A DNA stretch of 64,000 nucleotides from Cercospora beticola (Eukaryota; Ascomycota; Dothideomycetes; Mycosphaerellales; Mycosphaerellaceae), in the NCBI RefSeq assembly GCF_033473495.1, contig NC_088939.1:5084001-5148000 (forward strand). The letters run 5' to 3'. Below are positions 45,969 to 59,381 of the stretch, one piece after another; the stretch's first letter is position 1, and each line of letters starts with the position of its first letter. The position numbers and the translations under genes are program-made. The notes under the pieces are model-generated. The model ran no database searches and was not told the DNA's origin. It was given only the letters and a program-made list of their open reading frames with translations.

Positions 45969-47468
45969 TTTGTTCGGACGTGCTGGCTTGTATTTGGTTG
46001 AATGAGGTTCTTCTTTGGAGGAAGTGAAGAGGGAAGGTGTAGTCAGGAAATTGTCAGTAAGGCAAGAGCAAGAGCTATGGGAGTCGATCAGGGAAGTAGC
46101 TATATAATCAACAAACAGCACAGCTACGCAACCCTTCTCACAGCTTCCATGCCCTGTCTTCTTTTCTAAACACCGATGTAGCCGTCGCCTCGGCAGCTTA
46201 CATATCTTGCCTTGTCTCTCCACCATGACGTGAAGAGACACTAACTGAGAGGGAGGACGGACCCCAGCCGATACGATTTGACACAAGCACTCCGTGCGTG
46301 AAGAACCAGAATCTAACGTTCTACGGCACCATGCAGAGCTATGAGCTAAGCACGATGCAGCAAAGCAGAATTTCCTCTTTCTTACGTCCGAACACGACAT
46401 GCCTGTGACGCCACGAAATGAAACAGAAACAGATTGAGAAGTGCCTCCGCGGGTTTCCGGTATCTACAGTATTGGACCCTGGAGAATAGATCCATGATGA
46501 TGCACAAGAGGGAAAGGCAAAAAGATGGAGGTCATCACGTATCGTGTAGGGCTGGCTCGCTTCGGAGATAATAAATTTTTTCACGCGTTGCTGGCGTGGA
46601 GTTGACGTGGAACGGATTGAGGTCCGGCTTGAGCATTGGAATTCGGAGGGTTGCGGATGACGTATGGGGTGCGAGATATGGCCGAAGGAGAGACGAATCA
46701 CGATGCTGTTGGCGGATGGGCATGGACCTGGAGAATATGTTGTATGGTTCTGCGATACTTTGGTCGCAGTCCTCGTGGCAGTTGCGTGCGTAGGAACCTT
46801 GGGGAAGAGGCCTAGAATTGGAAGCTTACAGCAAGCATTCGAAGTTCACTAAACAGTTTCGCCTTCCTCTCAGGCAGATGAAAGACCGGTTCTTGCCTTC
46901 GCGACACGAGGTCTTATTATGCAGTAGCTTATAAAGACCTGCACGTTTGGAATCTCATCAATGCACAATGGTCTAGATCATGAGCCATTTGGGGAGATTT
47001 CAGCAGAAAGTGACAAAGCATCCTTTCGCAAAATGGAATATGCTATCGCAGTCACTGCATGCACCAGGCGTGTGGAGCCGATTCGTGGAAGACTGGGGAT
47101 TTCATAAGCTCGCTTTACATCCGAGACACGCCTGGCATGTCAGCGGTCTCGCATGAGCACTTGCCTCGGTGTGTTCAGTGATCACGTTCCTCGAACATAC
47201 GTTCACTCGAATAAGTCGTAATGGAAAGGACATCTGATGAGACCAAGTCTTCGCTTTTGATAGATGGGAGAAGCTCTTCTGCTAGCTTCGATAGTTATAC
47301 AAACACTTCCAAGAATTCTCGCGGCTCAGCTCCCTAGCTGCCTGGCGCTGCATCGTTCCCGCTATGTTCAATGCCAGCATTCTGCTCGATGGTCTGGAAG
47401 AAACGCTAAGTAAGCACCACATAGTTCTCAGCCTCTCTATTTGTTCGCCTGTCTGGTCCCAGGCTACT
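45969..47468. other. Intergenic region upstream of alcohol dehydrogenase
   Basis: About 1.5 kb between the ADH start and the SPT6 stop, both on the minus strand. A TATA-like element is listed separately. Other frames are short and unrecognised. A minus frame 47485-47282 could be an unrecognised 3' extension of SPT6, but no supporting motif was seen. Confidence 0.45.
46099..46110 (-). promoter_or_regulatory. TATA-like element of alcohol dehydrogenase gene
   Basis: On the minus strand the sequence reads tgattatatagc, about 130 bp upstream of the ADH start codon at 45968. Position and sequence suit a core promoter; nothing else supports it. Confidence 0.35.
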
Positions 47469-50400
47469 CTACCGCCTACCACCATTCTGTGTCGCCATGT
47501 TCGACATGATCAACTTGAAACCGTTCTTGAGCGCTCTGACGTCGGGATACTTGTTGCCTCTGAGTTCGAAGCCTTGCGGAATGACCTTGACAGCCCAGTG
47601 GGCCAAAGGTGCGTTGAAGCCGGCTTTGAAGCAGAGGTAGAAGTAGCCTGGGTATTGGCGGTTCAGGCAGAAGGCATACATCGAACGCTTGGGGTTTGCT
47701 TCGGTGTAGGTGGTCAACCATTGCTCTGTGGGGTCATGTTAGTAATGCTCCTTGGAACGAATACTTGCAATGATCGGACTTACCTGTCTGCTCCTTCGTG
47801 CCATTCTGGAAGCGCTCATCGTTGGTCATCTCGTCAACCTTCTTCGCCATGGCCTGCACGTGCAGAACAATCAACTCGTCGAGATCTGAATAGTTGGCCT
47901 TGCCGACTTTCAGCACCTTGCCGACGCTGAACTCGTTTTCTTTGTTCATTTCCAGAACGTCAATATGCTGGTAGACACCCTCGGCAACCTTCCATGTGAC
48001 AGCCAAATGATCAGTTCCCTTGGAAGAGGGACGAATGATGCAGTCTCCACGATTTTGCGACTGCAAAGCCTCGACGGCTTGTTGAGAGTTGAAGGGTCGG
48101 AATAATGGATGCTTGATGACTCTCACTTGCCGCCCAGTCTTGCTCTCGATAGCTTTCTTCATCGCCTTCTGATCTTGCTCTTCTTGCATGTCGTCCCACT
48201 CGTCCAGACCATGATCGAAGTTGCGACGGAATGGCTTGCGCAGTTCCGACTCACGCAGCGTCAGTTGTGCAGTGAACTTCTTGCGATCGATGAAGCTCAA
48301 TTTGGCCTGTATGACTTGATGCGCGGACCACATCCGACGAGGCTCAATTTGCTGCCGCACCATGTCTTCTGGATATTCGGTCTCAGAGATGCCACCATCA
48401 ATGCCACAGTCGAGCTTGACCTCAATGTGGTCTTGGAAGGTACGCTTGACCGAGACAGGGACGATCATGCCATCCATGAGTGACTCGCGGGTTTCGCCAG
48501 TGAGCTGGGTAAACAGCTCGTCAGTCGTCAACGAGTTCCAGTTTCGTCGGAGCTCCTCGTAGGGATTTTGCAGTTCGGCGCGAATGGTCTCCAGGGTAGC
48601 ACGCTTCTTCTGCTGGAATCGATCCTCGAGTTGCTTGGCGTACTGCTCCAGCTCGAGATCGTTTACCTTGTCTTGCTGATCCTCCTTGACCAATCTACGC
48701 ACAACGGCACCCAAGCCGTTATCATCCGTTTCGGCCTTGATGTCCTCTTCATCGAGCTCCAAGGCATCGGCAGCGATTTTTCGCGCGAGATCGTAATCTT
48801 CAGGATGTATCCTCGTGTTGTCAAGGTAGTCGGCCTCGGGGTCGTCGTTCCATATGAGGTACAGGAAACTGGCGCAGTTCGTGAACACCTTGGGTCCAAC
48901 GGCTGGCCGGAGATGTCTGTCCAGGTCGCCAACCAGGTCAGAGCGGTTGACCACGTCGCCGCCATTGTGGCCCACAGCTTTGATCAAGTTGTCGGCCTTT
49001 CTCGGGCCTAGTCCACAAACGTAGGGAAGCAGATTGGCAGTGTACGGATCGTGGACTGCCTCGTTCACGTCAACACCAACAAGATTGACAATGTCAACCA
49101 TTGCGGTGTCGAGATATCGCCTCAACTTATCTTCAGGTAGGAGATTTTGGTTGGGATCGAACGTGATGGAAGTGATGTCCTTCTTGAGCGCCGCGTATTG
49201 CTTCAGCGGATTTTGCATGTAGAGTGCCAAGGCAACGCAGTATCGTGTCAGGGGTGGCAGTCCAGGATGTTCTATAGCAGAACGATCTGAATTGCGATAC
49301 AGGCGGGCAACCTCATCTTGCGGAATCACGACATCGAGCGGGTCTGTGACCTCGCGGTCTTCGTCCGGATCTTCGTATGTAGGACCGTGGAGCTCGTGCT
49401 TTCTCACGATGTCCTTCAAGTCCTGATAGAGCTTGTACGTCTCGACAGAGAAGCCGGATACTGCGATCACATCGGGATTCCGACGTTGCACCACATCCTT
49501 CAGGTTCTCAATGTCCTTGCCGTCGGGAATGTACTTCTCTTCCTTTCCAGGTCGAAGATCAGCCCACTTGCCATTTTCCTTCACAGCACCAGTTTCGTCA
49601 ACAAAGGCCCAGCAGATGGCATCGCCGCGGTTTCCGTCGCCGTGTGACAAAGCGAGAATTCTGGCGTACGTTCCAAGTTCCATTCCTTTCGGCTTGTATG
49701 GCGCTTGGTCGAGCTTCTGTGTAAAAGCATCTCGGCAATATCCACCGATTTTGTTCTCACATTCGTTCTTGAGATTATCCTTGACGCCCTTTGAAATGAT
49801 CTTATGCATCTTCGTTACGGCAGTGTCAAGGACTTCTCGTCGCAACGTATTCCACGCGTCCGCGACTGCTGAAAAGTTGTCGGATTCGATAGCCTTTTGC
49901 AACTCTGTTTTGATGCGCTTCTCGCCGCGCAGTTTGACCCGCACGTTCACGAGTCCTTCTGCCTCAGCTTTGAGCATACGCAAGAACAGTTCCGGCTTCT
50001 CAACGAGGAAGTAGCGGACTTCCTGATTGCGCAAGTACTTGAACTCGTAGTAGGGGTGTTGATCGTTGATCTGCTTCATGCCCTTCTCAGTACGATGACA
50101 GTCGAAGACCAGATTGTCGTAGTAAATCTTCCGCATATGCCTACGCATCCGCGGGCTCACCAGAATCTCCTCAACGAACATGGACTTAGCTGACTGGAGA
50201 ATATCTTCGCCAGTCTTGTAGTCCGGATCTCGAATGAGTGAGTCGGCAATGTCCTCAGGCGAGCGGTCTGGATCTTCCGTGTATCGTCGTCGACCAACAG
50301 CTTGATTCTCAGCGTTCTGCGCTACGCCGTCTGCTGTAATTCCGAAGGCTCGAACAAGGTGATACGCTGGTCCTGAACGTACTTTATCCCATTGGGTGCG

Positions 50401-51822
50401 AGCGCCAGTGCCTGCGCGCTTCAGTGTGCCATTCGCCTCTGCATCAGCAATGCTGAGGTCCTTCAGCTGAAGTGAGTATTGAAAATTGAGGTAATCTTGC
50501 AAGTCTTGCAGATCGTCCAGCTGTGCAGCCAGTGGAAGAAGATCGTTGAAAATCTCATCGTTGAAGTCAGGCTCAATCTCTCTGAGCAATTCGACATTCC
50601 TCTGAATTGCGTCTCTTCTCTCTGCAAATGCCCGGTATTTCAGGTCCTGTTCAAACACGTCCCAGAGATCAGTCTGGTTTAGAAGCTTCTCGGCTTTGAT
50701 CGTGAAGGGCGGTCCATTAGGGTCGTCATTGGGCACCTGCTCGGAGTGGATGAGATAATCTTTGCGGTTTTGAAAGATAAATGCGGGCTCAAGGTCGTCC
50801 ACATTCATGAATTGCAGTACCTGCTTGACTGCAGCCTCGAATGGTCCTCGCAAGTTTGGCTCCATCCGCTTCCTGGGGAACAGAATGCTCGAGATCCAGC
50901 TTGCTTCTTCGGCGTTCCGAACTGCGATCTGCTCATCCGTCAAGTCGTTCAGGTCCTTGTACGGCGCACGGGCCAGTTGGAAGCGCTCCGGCACATCGTT
51001 GAGACGAATCTCGTTGTCCTTGTCCGTGAGCATGCGCTCCTCCAGTTGACTCGGCTCGAAAACGTCCTTAAGCTCCAGTGGCTTGTCTGGATCGATCGAT
51101 TCTTCATTTCTGTCCTTCTCCGCTTCAAGTGCCCAGACGAATTCCTGCCCGTCGCCGAAAGCATTCATCATATCCTCGAGCTCTGCTTCGCCAAGCCCTG
51201 AATCTTTGAGGTTGTTGAAGTCCGGTACGCCAGCTCTACGCGGTGCGCGAACACCCAGGTCCTCGTCCATTTGCCCAGCGTCTTCATCGGGGAATTCATC
51301 TTGCTCGATGAAGCCGTCCATCTCGTCGTCGTAGGCACCAAAGGCGCGGCGGGGAGGACCCATGTCGCCATCACCATCTTCCTCGTCTGAGAATATGTCC
51401 TCCACGCCCCGAGATTCGCTAATGTCTCGATTGTCTCTGTGGCCGCGCTTCAGTCGCTTGAACTTGCTCTGCTGTTCCGGTCGCCGACGCTCGTCAGGTA
51501 GAGTCTCGCCGATCAGATCCAGATCTTCTTCGTCGAGCTCTTCCTCGTGCTCGCGCTCCTCGCGTCGTCGCTTCTTGCGCTCTCGTCTCCGCTCCCGCTT
51601 GGCCTCTTCATCCTCGTCCTCATCTTCATCCACAATGAAGCCTTCGCGGATGCGCTGCGCCTCCTCGTCATCATCGTCTTCCTCTTCTTCGCTCGAGTCG
51701 TCCATGTCCGCGCCATTTGCTGGCTTCTGTTTTTTGGAGACCACTTCGCCAGTCTCCTCATCGAACTCCTCTTCCTCGTCGTCCGAGCCGACCGCAGCAG
51801 TGGTATCGAAGAAGTCAGCCAT
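47469..51822 (-). CDS. SPT6: Transcription elongation factor and histone chaperone Spt6
   Basis: Nuclear histone H3-H4 chaperone that travels with RNA polymerase II and restores nucleosomes. Exons 51822-47784 and 47725-47469, with a 58-nt intron, give 1431 aa, the usual size. Order of parts: very acidic N-terminus (about 1-270, with KR-rich patches), helix-turn-helix core, YqgF-like domain (about 720-860, [14 protein letters not shown]), helix-hairpin-helix ([17 protein letters not shown], about 945), S1 domain (about 1110-1190, [20 protein letters not shown]) and tandem SH2 (about 1235-1415, [35 protein letters not shown]). The protein stops soon after the SH2 module ([10 protein letters not shown]), without the Gly-rich tail of many fungal Spt6 proteins. 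ATG chosen because [16 protein letters not shown] is the conserved start. Confidence 0.95.
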
Positions 51823-52845
51823 GATGACGCGCGCGGTGAGGTTGGTGAGGTGGTGGTAAAGGTGCAGGCGGCGAAGTTGGCGATGAAGAGCGTGTGCTTC
51901 CTTTGGGTTACGCGACAAGTTCACTTCACTATCCGCATTTGGAAGTCGGTGATCGGTCAAAAGTGGCTCCGAACAAAGACACCTGAGGCAGGGAGTCTGC
52001 TGTCTACTGCTACTGCCTATACCATCGTTCCCGCATTTCAGCCTCACGCATGCACAACTAAGGAGACATTTCATGCTTCACATCATCGCTTCTCGATCGA
52101 GAAAGCATGTAGCCGAGTCTGAGTCTCGCACGCGTGGCTTGCAACATTCCCTTTGTCACAACGCCCCTGCAGTGCTCGGTTCGAAAAAAGGCTCAAAGTC
52201 TCCGGTATTGTCTTTCCAGTAAATGAGAATACGGCATTTCCTTGTGTGTAGCTTTGGCACCAACACTTGCACGGCTCCGGATCTTGGGCATCCGGACTTC
52301 TGCCCGACGACTCGCAACGTGCTCTCGGTGTATGTATCGTGTGCACGTATCGTGCGGCCAATACTCTGACACTTGTATTGGATGCACGGGACCCCACAAT
52401 CGGCCGGTTTCGCGGCAGCACCTGCAGCATCGCACCTGCTACGACTCCTGTTGCACCGAGAGGGCTGCGTGAAAGACGCCTCCTGCACTTGACAGATTCA
52501 GCGCACACGATATATATCATTCCCCCGACTGCCTATTGGAAGTGTTTTCGCCGCCCTCCAACTCGCCGCTTGCCGCTTCGGCTCCCTCCACGCGCACTTG
52601 CATGTTGGCTCCCGGCCGTCAATTGGCCAACTCCTGCTTCACTGCCGCCGCGAGATCCACGCACCTATCTGGTTGGGCACGGGCTTGACGCACATCATCC
52701 TGCCTGCTGAGACACTGCTCTGCTACAACACTCCTTCGCGCAGACGTGTTCCTTTCACTCCGCCACGACTGCCTCTTGACACAGATCGAACTGTCCCCGC
52801 ACCAAAGCTGCCAGTCGCCAGCCAGGGCGGACAAGCACCGCCAAC
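51823..52845. promoter_or_regulatory. Divergent promoter region SPT6 / STE7
   Basis: 1023 bp between opposite start codons. A TATATAT run at 52510-52517 lies about 330 bp before the STE7 ATG and could be its TATA box with a long leader. No gene was seen. Confidence 0.45.
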
Positions 52846-54276
52846 ATGAGCAACACCATTGGGACGGCTCGGACGATGAAGAGGAAGAATGTGAAAGGCC
52901 TGGCTTTGAGCGCTCCCCCTAAACCGGCAGTGCCTTCAGACGAGGACTCACAGCTCCCCGGAGCACTGGGCAACGACGGCAAGCGAGCAGATACGCTAGA
53001 GATAGGCGTCGAATTCAGGCCGGACTGGCGAAGCGAAGACCTCGAGGTGCTAAAAGAGCTAGGATCAGGAAATGGAGGCACAGTCAGTAAAGTGCGGCAC
53101 AAAGGCTGGAACATCGTCATGGCAAGAAAGATCATCCATGTTGAGGCCAAGAAAGAGATCAGGAAGCGGATTGTGAGGGAACTACAAATCATGCACGAAT
53201 GTAATTCACCGTACATTGTGTCCTTCTACGGCGCCTTCATGAACGAGTCGAACGATGTCACCATGTGCATGGAATACATGGACGTTGGGTAAGACCAGCC
53301 TTGCGGGCGCGACCATGTTTTATTGCTGACCTTAACTGCCAGCTCGCTCGACAGCATATCGAGGAACTTTGGGCCTGTCCGTGTCGATGTTCTGGGCAAG
53401 ATTGCAGAAGCCATCCTCGGCGGTCTCAAATATTTGTACCTCGCCCACAGAATCATGCACCGAGACATCAAGCCTTCCAACGTTTTGGTGAACAGCAGGG
53501 GCCAGATCAAGCTGTGCGACTTTGGAGTGTCCTCCGAGCTGGAAAACAGTGTAGCAGATACGTTCGTGGGAACTGGAACATACATGGCGCCAGAACGCAT
53601 TCAGGGTAGCCCGTACTCGGTCAAGAGTGATGTGTGGAGTGTTGGCCTGACGCTCATGGAGCTCGCGATTGGAAAGTTCCCTTTCACGTCTTCGGCAGAC
53701 GATGGAGATGAGGAAGCAAGCGGGCCTCAGGGGATTCTGGATCTCTTGCAACAAATCGTCCTTGAACCCGCCCCAAAGCTGCCCAAAAGCGAGGCATTTC
53801 CTCAGATCCTGGAAGACGTCATTGCCAAGTGCTTGATGAAAGTGCCGGAAGAACGCCCAACACCACAGGAGCTGTACGACACCGACCCGTTCCTGCAAGC
53901 AGCAAAACGCACGCCCGTGGACCTGGAAGCATGGGCGGTCAGCATGATGGAGAGACACAACAGGAGAAGCCACCTTGCGCCGCAATTGTCACCTTCCACG
54001 CGAGCACTGCTGCGTGGTGAGGATACACCGAGCCAAAGTTCTCATTCGAGCGTAAATGAACAGACACCCACGTCAGGCGATATTCCGATTTCCGCTTCCA
54101 ATGGCGCGGGTCGACCGTTTCCTGTGCGCACCACCAGCGCCAATTATGTGCAACCACAGGTAAATCTCCCCATCCGACAAGCGCCAGGCAGCTCATCGCG
54201 CAGCAGACCTGAAACGTCCGGGAGCGATAGAAGCGACTCTTATAGGAGAGTAGCTCCAGGCTACGCAGCTCATTGA
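52846..54276 (+). CDS. STE7: MAP kinase kinase, Ste7/Fuz7/Mst7 type
   Basis: Dual-specificity MAPKK of the pheromone and invasive-growth cascade; orthologues activate the Fus3/Kss1 (Pmk1/Fmk1) MAP kinase and control mating, hyphal fusion and, in plant pathogens, infection structures. Exons 52846-53288 and 53343-54276, 458 aa. N-terminal TMKRKNVKGLALS is the conserved docking-type segment. Kinase domain from about 64 to 330: glycine loop LGSGNGGTVSKV, lysine in VMARKII, catalytic loop HRDIKPSN, DFG, activation loop SVADTFVGTGTYMAPE with the phosphorylatable Ser and Thr, and DVWSVGLTLMELA. The loop reads GTGTYMAPE where GTSTYMAPE is usual. The insert before LLQQIVLEPAPKLP and the C-terminal FLQAAKRTPVDLEAWAVSMMERHNR are typical of fungal Ste7. 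The last 100 residues are Ser/Pro-rich. Confidence 0.94.
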
Positions 54277-57200
54277 TTGCCCGATGCCGCCGTTGCACCG
54301 CTTCTGGGATGTCACAGCCATGTTTTTGCCACAGCTTGCTCGACACGTGCATGGCGGTGCTCCTCCACTTCCACGACATAGCTTGTTGTCTTTTGATGAC
54401 TTGGCCTCGTGTGCAGAGTGCAAGTGTGGCACCAAGATTATTCACGGCTGCTGCGGAGCTCTCGGTCAGAATGCATTGGAGCGATACGGAAAGACCTCGG
54501 ACACATCTTCACAACCATCGCCTCCCCACATCTCCGGATCAATTCTTTCAAGCTTCCAGCTGTATGCGGCACATGCTCGTCTGCCGCAGCAAAAGCTGGC
54601 AAAAGTGGAGAACCCGAGGCTCGTTGCACAGCTTCAAGCACATGCTTGCACCTCACAATTGCTGTGCGGTTTGAAATGGCTGGCTAATACCACGGGACGG
54701 CCCATCCAGTAATGCTCTTAGTCGCATCTAAGGACCATATTCACGTCACCGCTTTGCTGCACTGCCGCCATTCGCGTGTTTGCCATCGCACAATCGCACC
54801 TGCCAAATGAAGCCAGGCGTACAGAGCGCTGAAACTCCACCACGGTCTACTGTTCCCTAATTTCTGGTTTGCCATCACGTCCGATGTACGACGCGAACTG
54901 CACAAATTCGTGCGTCTTTCAAACGGACTTGCAAGCCTATGGTTTCTTTTTCTTATTCTGCGCGTACGGGCAGTACAGCAGCCGCATGCGCATGAGGCAG
55001 AGTGCAAGCGCAACGGGGCGTTTAGGTATTAATGCATCTTTATGTTGCACGAAAGAGGTGAGGCAGCAAACGATGCCGCTCGCTCGCTCGCTCGCGCTAG
55101 AAGTTTGGGTGCTTCAATTTTCATATGGGATTGCAAGGGTCTGGAGGAATGCATACTAGCTAGCTTGGGACATGAATGAAAAGGTTGCATGTAGATGTGA
55201 GGGAAATATTGCATTATAGGCTGAGAATCTACGGACGGCGTCATCGTTGTCGCTTGAGCTCTGCGTGACGACGCTGCGTGTACTCTGACCTTCAAGATCC
55301 CGTCGTGCATGTTGGCGGCGCTCATGCTGCTCCTCTCGCCGCCACCGCCGTGAGCTACAACCGATGTGGAGGAGTACAAAAGGCACGCGTGAGCCGTCGT
55401 TGGCGGGCTGCTGATGTTCCTTTCGGAGGTATACATCGAGACATGTGCTCTGCTGTAGCATCCTCTCACGAGGTACCCGTTGACTCTCGTTGGCGGACAT
55501 TCGGAATGCAAGGTGCTGACTACATATCGGAGGAAATACTTGTCGACGTTTTGAGGTTGTAGCCGTTGGGCGAGGATTGTCTTGGATGACGAGTGCCGAT
55601 GCGTGTAAGGCACGAACGGCTCGTGGTTTTGTGGTTCGGGAGGTTTTGGCTGCTGGCCGCCTGGTGTGAGTGAGCTATACGAGTTTGGTAGGTAGGTGTG
55701 GTCACAGCCGTCCTTCCTTTTCGAATGGACGAATGCCAAGATGGTGGTGATTAGGCGAATAGACTAGACGTGGCGAGTGACTACACGTGTTACCGCATGA
55801 ATTTTCTATCGACCACAAAACGTGGCATGATCAACTATTCCCCACGATCTCGCGCGTGTAGAAGCGTGGTGTGAGTGGTATCCTTGGCTTTCGCTACAGT
55901 AGCCCCACCTCGTTTGCCGCCGGTGATCGGCTGCACGACACAGCTGATGACCTTTTCCTTCTTTAATGAGTGTGGAGGACTTCTTCTGCAGGTAGGGTAT
56001 GCCGAGCTGAGGCTGGCCAAACGGGTCATGCGAGCAGATGCAGTGACGATCCAGAGAAGCGGGAGTATGAGCTGTCATTTGAGGAGAATCGGAGCCGGTG
56101 AGGCTTCCACAAGCTAGGTCGAGGTCGTGCGGCTCTCTTGAGCCGTCGTCAAGCTGGCAACTGAGCTCTCTTCATGCAGGCTGTGCGTTGCTGACGACAG
56201 AGACACGTCGGAGGATGGGTAGACTTGTAGCTGGGCTGCGGTGAGATGTGTGAGAACTCTGTTTGAAGCCATCCGTGGTCAAGCATCGCGGACCGTCGCA
56301 GGCCGCGCTCGTGCCTGAACTCAGTGCCTGGTGCCTGAGAGAGTACGTAGACGTTCGTTCCTGACGCTGACGACGAGTGTCGCGTGAACAATGGAAGGGT
56401 GGGCAGAAGTGAGATGTCTTGCCCTACCCGTCGAGATGCGTGGAAGTGTGTATGCAGCCGCAGCGCAAGCGCCGAAGCAACCTACGTGAAACTCGGCTGA
56501 AAGAAGCGCGGCTCCACACGCACAACTTCACGCTTTGATGTCAGCTGCCCAAACATTTGCTATACCACCGCTGCCCGCCACCCAAATGCCCGCCGACACG
56601 CTCAACCGAGAGCTGCGACTGGTGCGCGCAGCCGCTTGTGAAGCCTCTCCCTCTCCGCTGCCTCGTTGGCACTCCGCTGCGGCCCGACTGTTCGGCCAGC
56701 GCCAGCGCAAGAAGCTGTCCTTACGCGAGGATGCTCGTGGGGAAAGATGGACAAAGCATGTGGCAGAAGCTACTGTAACCGCTTGGCCGATCTTCAGATC
56801 CTTTCGGCCCGCCATTCGTGAGCAGCAAGAGCCCTCTCTGCACGCCCTCCTCCAGTAGTTCGCCGTCAGCATCAGCCATCGGTTCGGCGCATGCGACCTC
56901 CTCCTCCTTTCCATCTCCGGTGGAGCTCTGATCACTGGCAAGATGCTGCGGCACTGCGCAACCTACGACAGCGGCGCTCCATCTTCAGACCACAGATCGA
57001 CATCCTACATCTTGCATGCAGGCGGCCAGCCGACAGCTGATCCCCGTCGAGCCCGAGGCTACAGGAAAAGAAGCTACACCTCCGCTTGGGTGCCCTTCTA
57101 GCGCGTAGTTGTCCTTCTATTGGCACCAGCACCTCGTTGTCTGCTGTCTGGCCACAACGACCCCAGTCCCTGCGTGCCGTGCTTGGTGCCCATCACCGCC

Positions 57201-57655
57201 GCTCCTTCACGACCAGTACATATTGCCATTCCGGGCGTTGGCGCCGGCTGACGAATATGAATTCACGCCTTGTGACGATGCCATGCGCGCACACATATGA
57301 GCCCGGCTGAAGGAGATCAAGGTGGTGAATGATGCAGAAATCAGACCTGCGGCTGCCTGCGCCGAAGCATAAAACCTGCCTGTGCCATTCGCATTATTCA
57401 CCATTGATGAGCAAGTCCTATTGTCATATTCATCGCGGCTCTTCAGCTGGAAAGCCGCTAGCGCCCGTATGACCTGTGACCTACTCCACTTACCTTATAC
57501 CCCATAGCTTCTGCGACCCTATACGTTGGCACTTACACGTTCTCAAACACACACAGCACCATTATAGTGGAACACAGCACAGACTTAAACCAGCACTCGC
57601 ACTTGCATTCAGCCTCGAGGGTGTACGCCATTCGAGCATTCACATCTCTAACAAT
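54277..57655. other. Long intergenic region without a supported gene
   Basis: About 3.4 kb. The minus frame 55739-55029 (236 codons) and plus frames near 56535-56858 are open but lack any domain, and neighbouring frames are equally open. No tRNA, repeat or transposon was recognised. The end serves as promoter for the amylase gene. Confidence 0.45.
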
Positions 57656-59381
57656 ATGAATATCGCCGGCATTGTCGCCCTGCTGGCATTGGCGCTATGT
57701 CAAGTCGCCCTCGCTGCCAATGGCGACGCATGGCGAGGAAGATCAATCTACCAGGTCTTCACTGATAGATTCGCTCGCACCGATGGCTCAACAACTGCAT
57801 CGTGTGACACTGGTGCCGCTGACTACTGCGGCGGCACGTGGACAGGGTTGATCAACAGGCTCGACTATATCCAGGATCTTGGCTTCGATGCTGTCTGGAT
57901 CTCGCCAGTCACTCACCAAGTAGAGGGTCAAAGCATCGATGGCTCTGCCTACCATGGATACTGGCAAGACGACATCAATGAAGTCAACGAGCACTTCGGC
58001 ACAGCAGACGACTTGCGAGCTCTTTCGGCAGAGTTGCATTCCCGGAACATGGTATGCGAACGATCGTCCCGCAACGCCAAACAGTAAGAAGAGTGCACAG
58101 TACTGACTTATGCGCTAGTTTCTGATGGTCGACATTGTTGTGAACCACCTGGCTTGGATCGGCGCTCCGGATACCATCGACTACAGCCAATTTCCCCAGT
58201 TCAACAACGAGGACTATTTCCACCCATACTGCGTTAACAACTACAGCCAGGATAACATGGTATGCATTCCATCTCATCTCAAATTTGCTCAAGCCTTTCA
58301 AGTAGTCGCTAAGCATTCGGACAGACAAATACCGAGCAGTGTTGGATGGGCTCCACCAATGTCCCTCTGCCAGATTTGAGGACAGAAGACTCAGACGTAC
58401 AAAACATCTGGAATGCCTGGATCAGCAGGCTCATCTCCGACTACTCCATCGACGGTCTTCGAATTGACTCGGTCATGGAAGTGAACACAGGATTCTGGCC
58501 TTCTTTCCTCGACGCTGCCGGAGTCTACGCACTGGGTGAGGTCTACATGAACGACCCAGACTTCGTCGCAAGATACCAAGGATACATGGACGGCGTTTTT
58601 AACTATGCGTAGTAAGTCGTACGCAGCTCTTATGACAGAGTCGTTGTTCGCTGACAGAACCCACAGCTACTTCCCTCTCCGCGGCGCATTCGTTCAGGGT
58701 GGCGACATCTCCTCGCTAGCCGAAATGATTGACAAGGTCAAAGCTGGTGCATATCGGGACACGTCACTTCTGGGATCCTTCAGCGAGAACCACGATCAGC
58801 CAAGAATTGGAGCGCTTAATCCTGATATGGCACTTGCCAAGAATGTGCTTGTTGGCACTATGCTGGTCGATGGCATCCCTGTCATCTACCAAGGCCAGGA
58901 GCTCCACTACCAAGCATACGGCGGGCAGAGTACTCCATTTAACCGCGAGGCGATCTGGCTTTCTGGATACCCTACCGATGGCGAGCTGTACCAGGCGACC
59001 AAAGCATGCAATGCAGCGCGCAAGAATGCTCAGGCCGACGATTCGAGTTACTTGACGTTCCAGAATTACCATTTCTATACCGATGGCGATACCCTTGCGA
59101 TGCGAAAGGGCAAGATGGTCACGATTCTTTCTCAGCTTAGCTCGACTGGCTCGAACTACACGCTGAACCTCGACTCTGGCTATGACGCTGGCACACAAGT
59201 CACGGAGCTGTTGACTTGCTCTGACCTCACCGTCTCGAGCAATGGAACGCTTGCCGTTCCTATGAGCGCCGGTCAACCAAGAGTCTATTACCCCACCGAC
59301 TCCATCGGCTCGCAATGCGGCGGAAGTAGTAAGCGCATGATGCGCCGCTCTGCCAAGTTCCGCAACCAGCCATGGCAGTAG
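57656..59381 (+). CDS. Secreted alpha-amylase, GH13 (Taka-amylase type)
   Basis: Extracellular endo-acting starch-degrading enzyme. Exons 57656-58051, 58119-58259, 58325-58611 and 58667-59381 give 512 aa. A signal peptide (residues 1-20, ending VALA) precedes WRGRSIYQVFTDRFA. Conserved regions: FDAVWISPV, DIVVNHL, nucleophile D227 in GLRIDSV, acid/base E251 in ALGEVYM and D318 in SENHDQPR. The spacings of 24 and 67 residues equal those of Taka-amylase A (206, 230, 297), which also decides the third intron in favour of its GTAAGT donor at 58612. There is no starch-binding CBM20 domain. The C-terminus ends in an odd basic tail, SSKRMMRRSAKFRNQPWQ. In-frame ATG at 57476 was rejected because it would bury the signal peptide. 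Confidence 0.93.

Noticed and set aside
55029..55739. 236-codon minus-strand open frame
   Set aside because: No recognisable motif or regular secondary-structure pattern. It may be chance, so it is only mentioned in the region note.
58605..58666. Alternative amylase donor at 58609 (GTAGTA)
   Set aside because: It would shorten the distance between the catalytic Glu and Asp to 66 residues, whereas the GTAAGT donor at 58612 gives the family value of 67.
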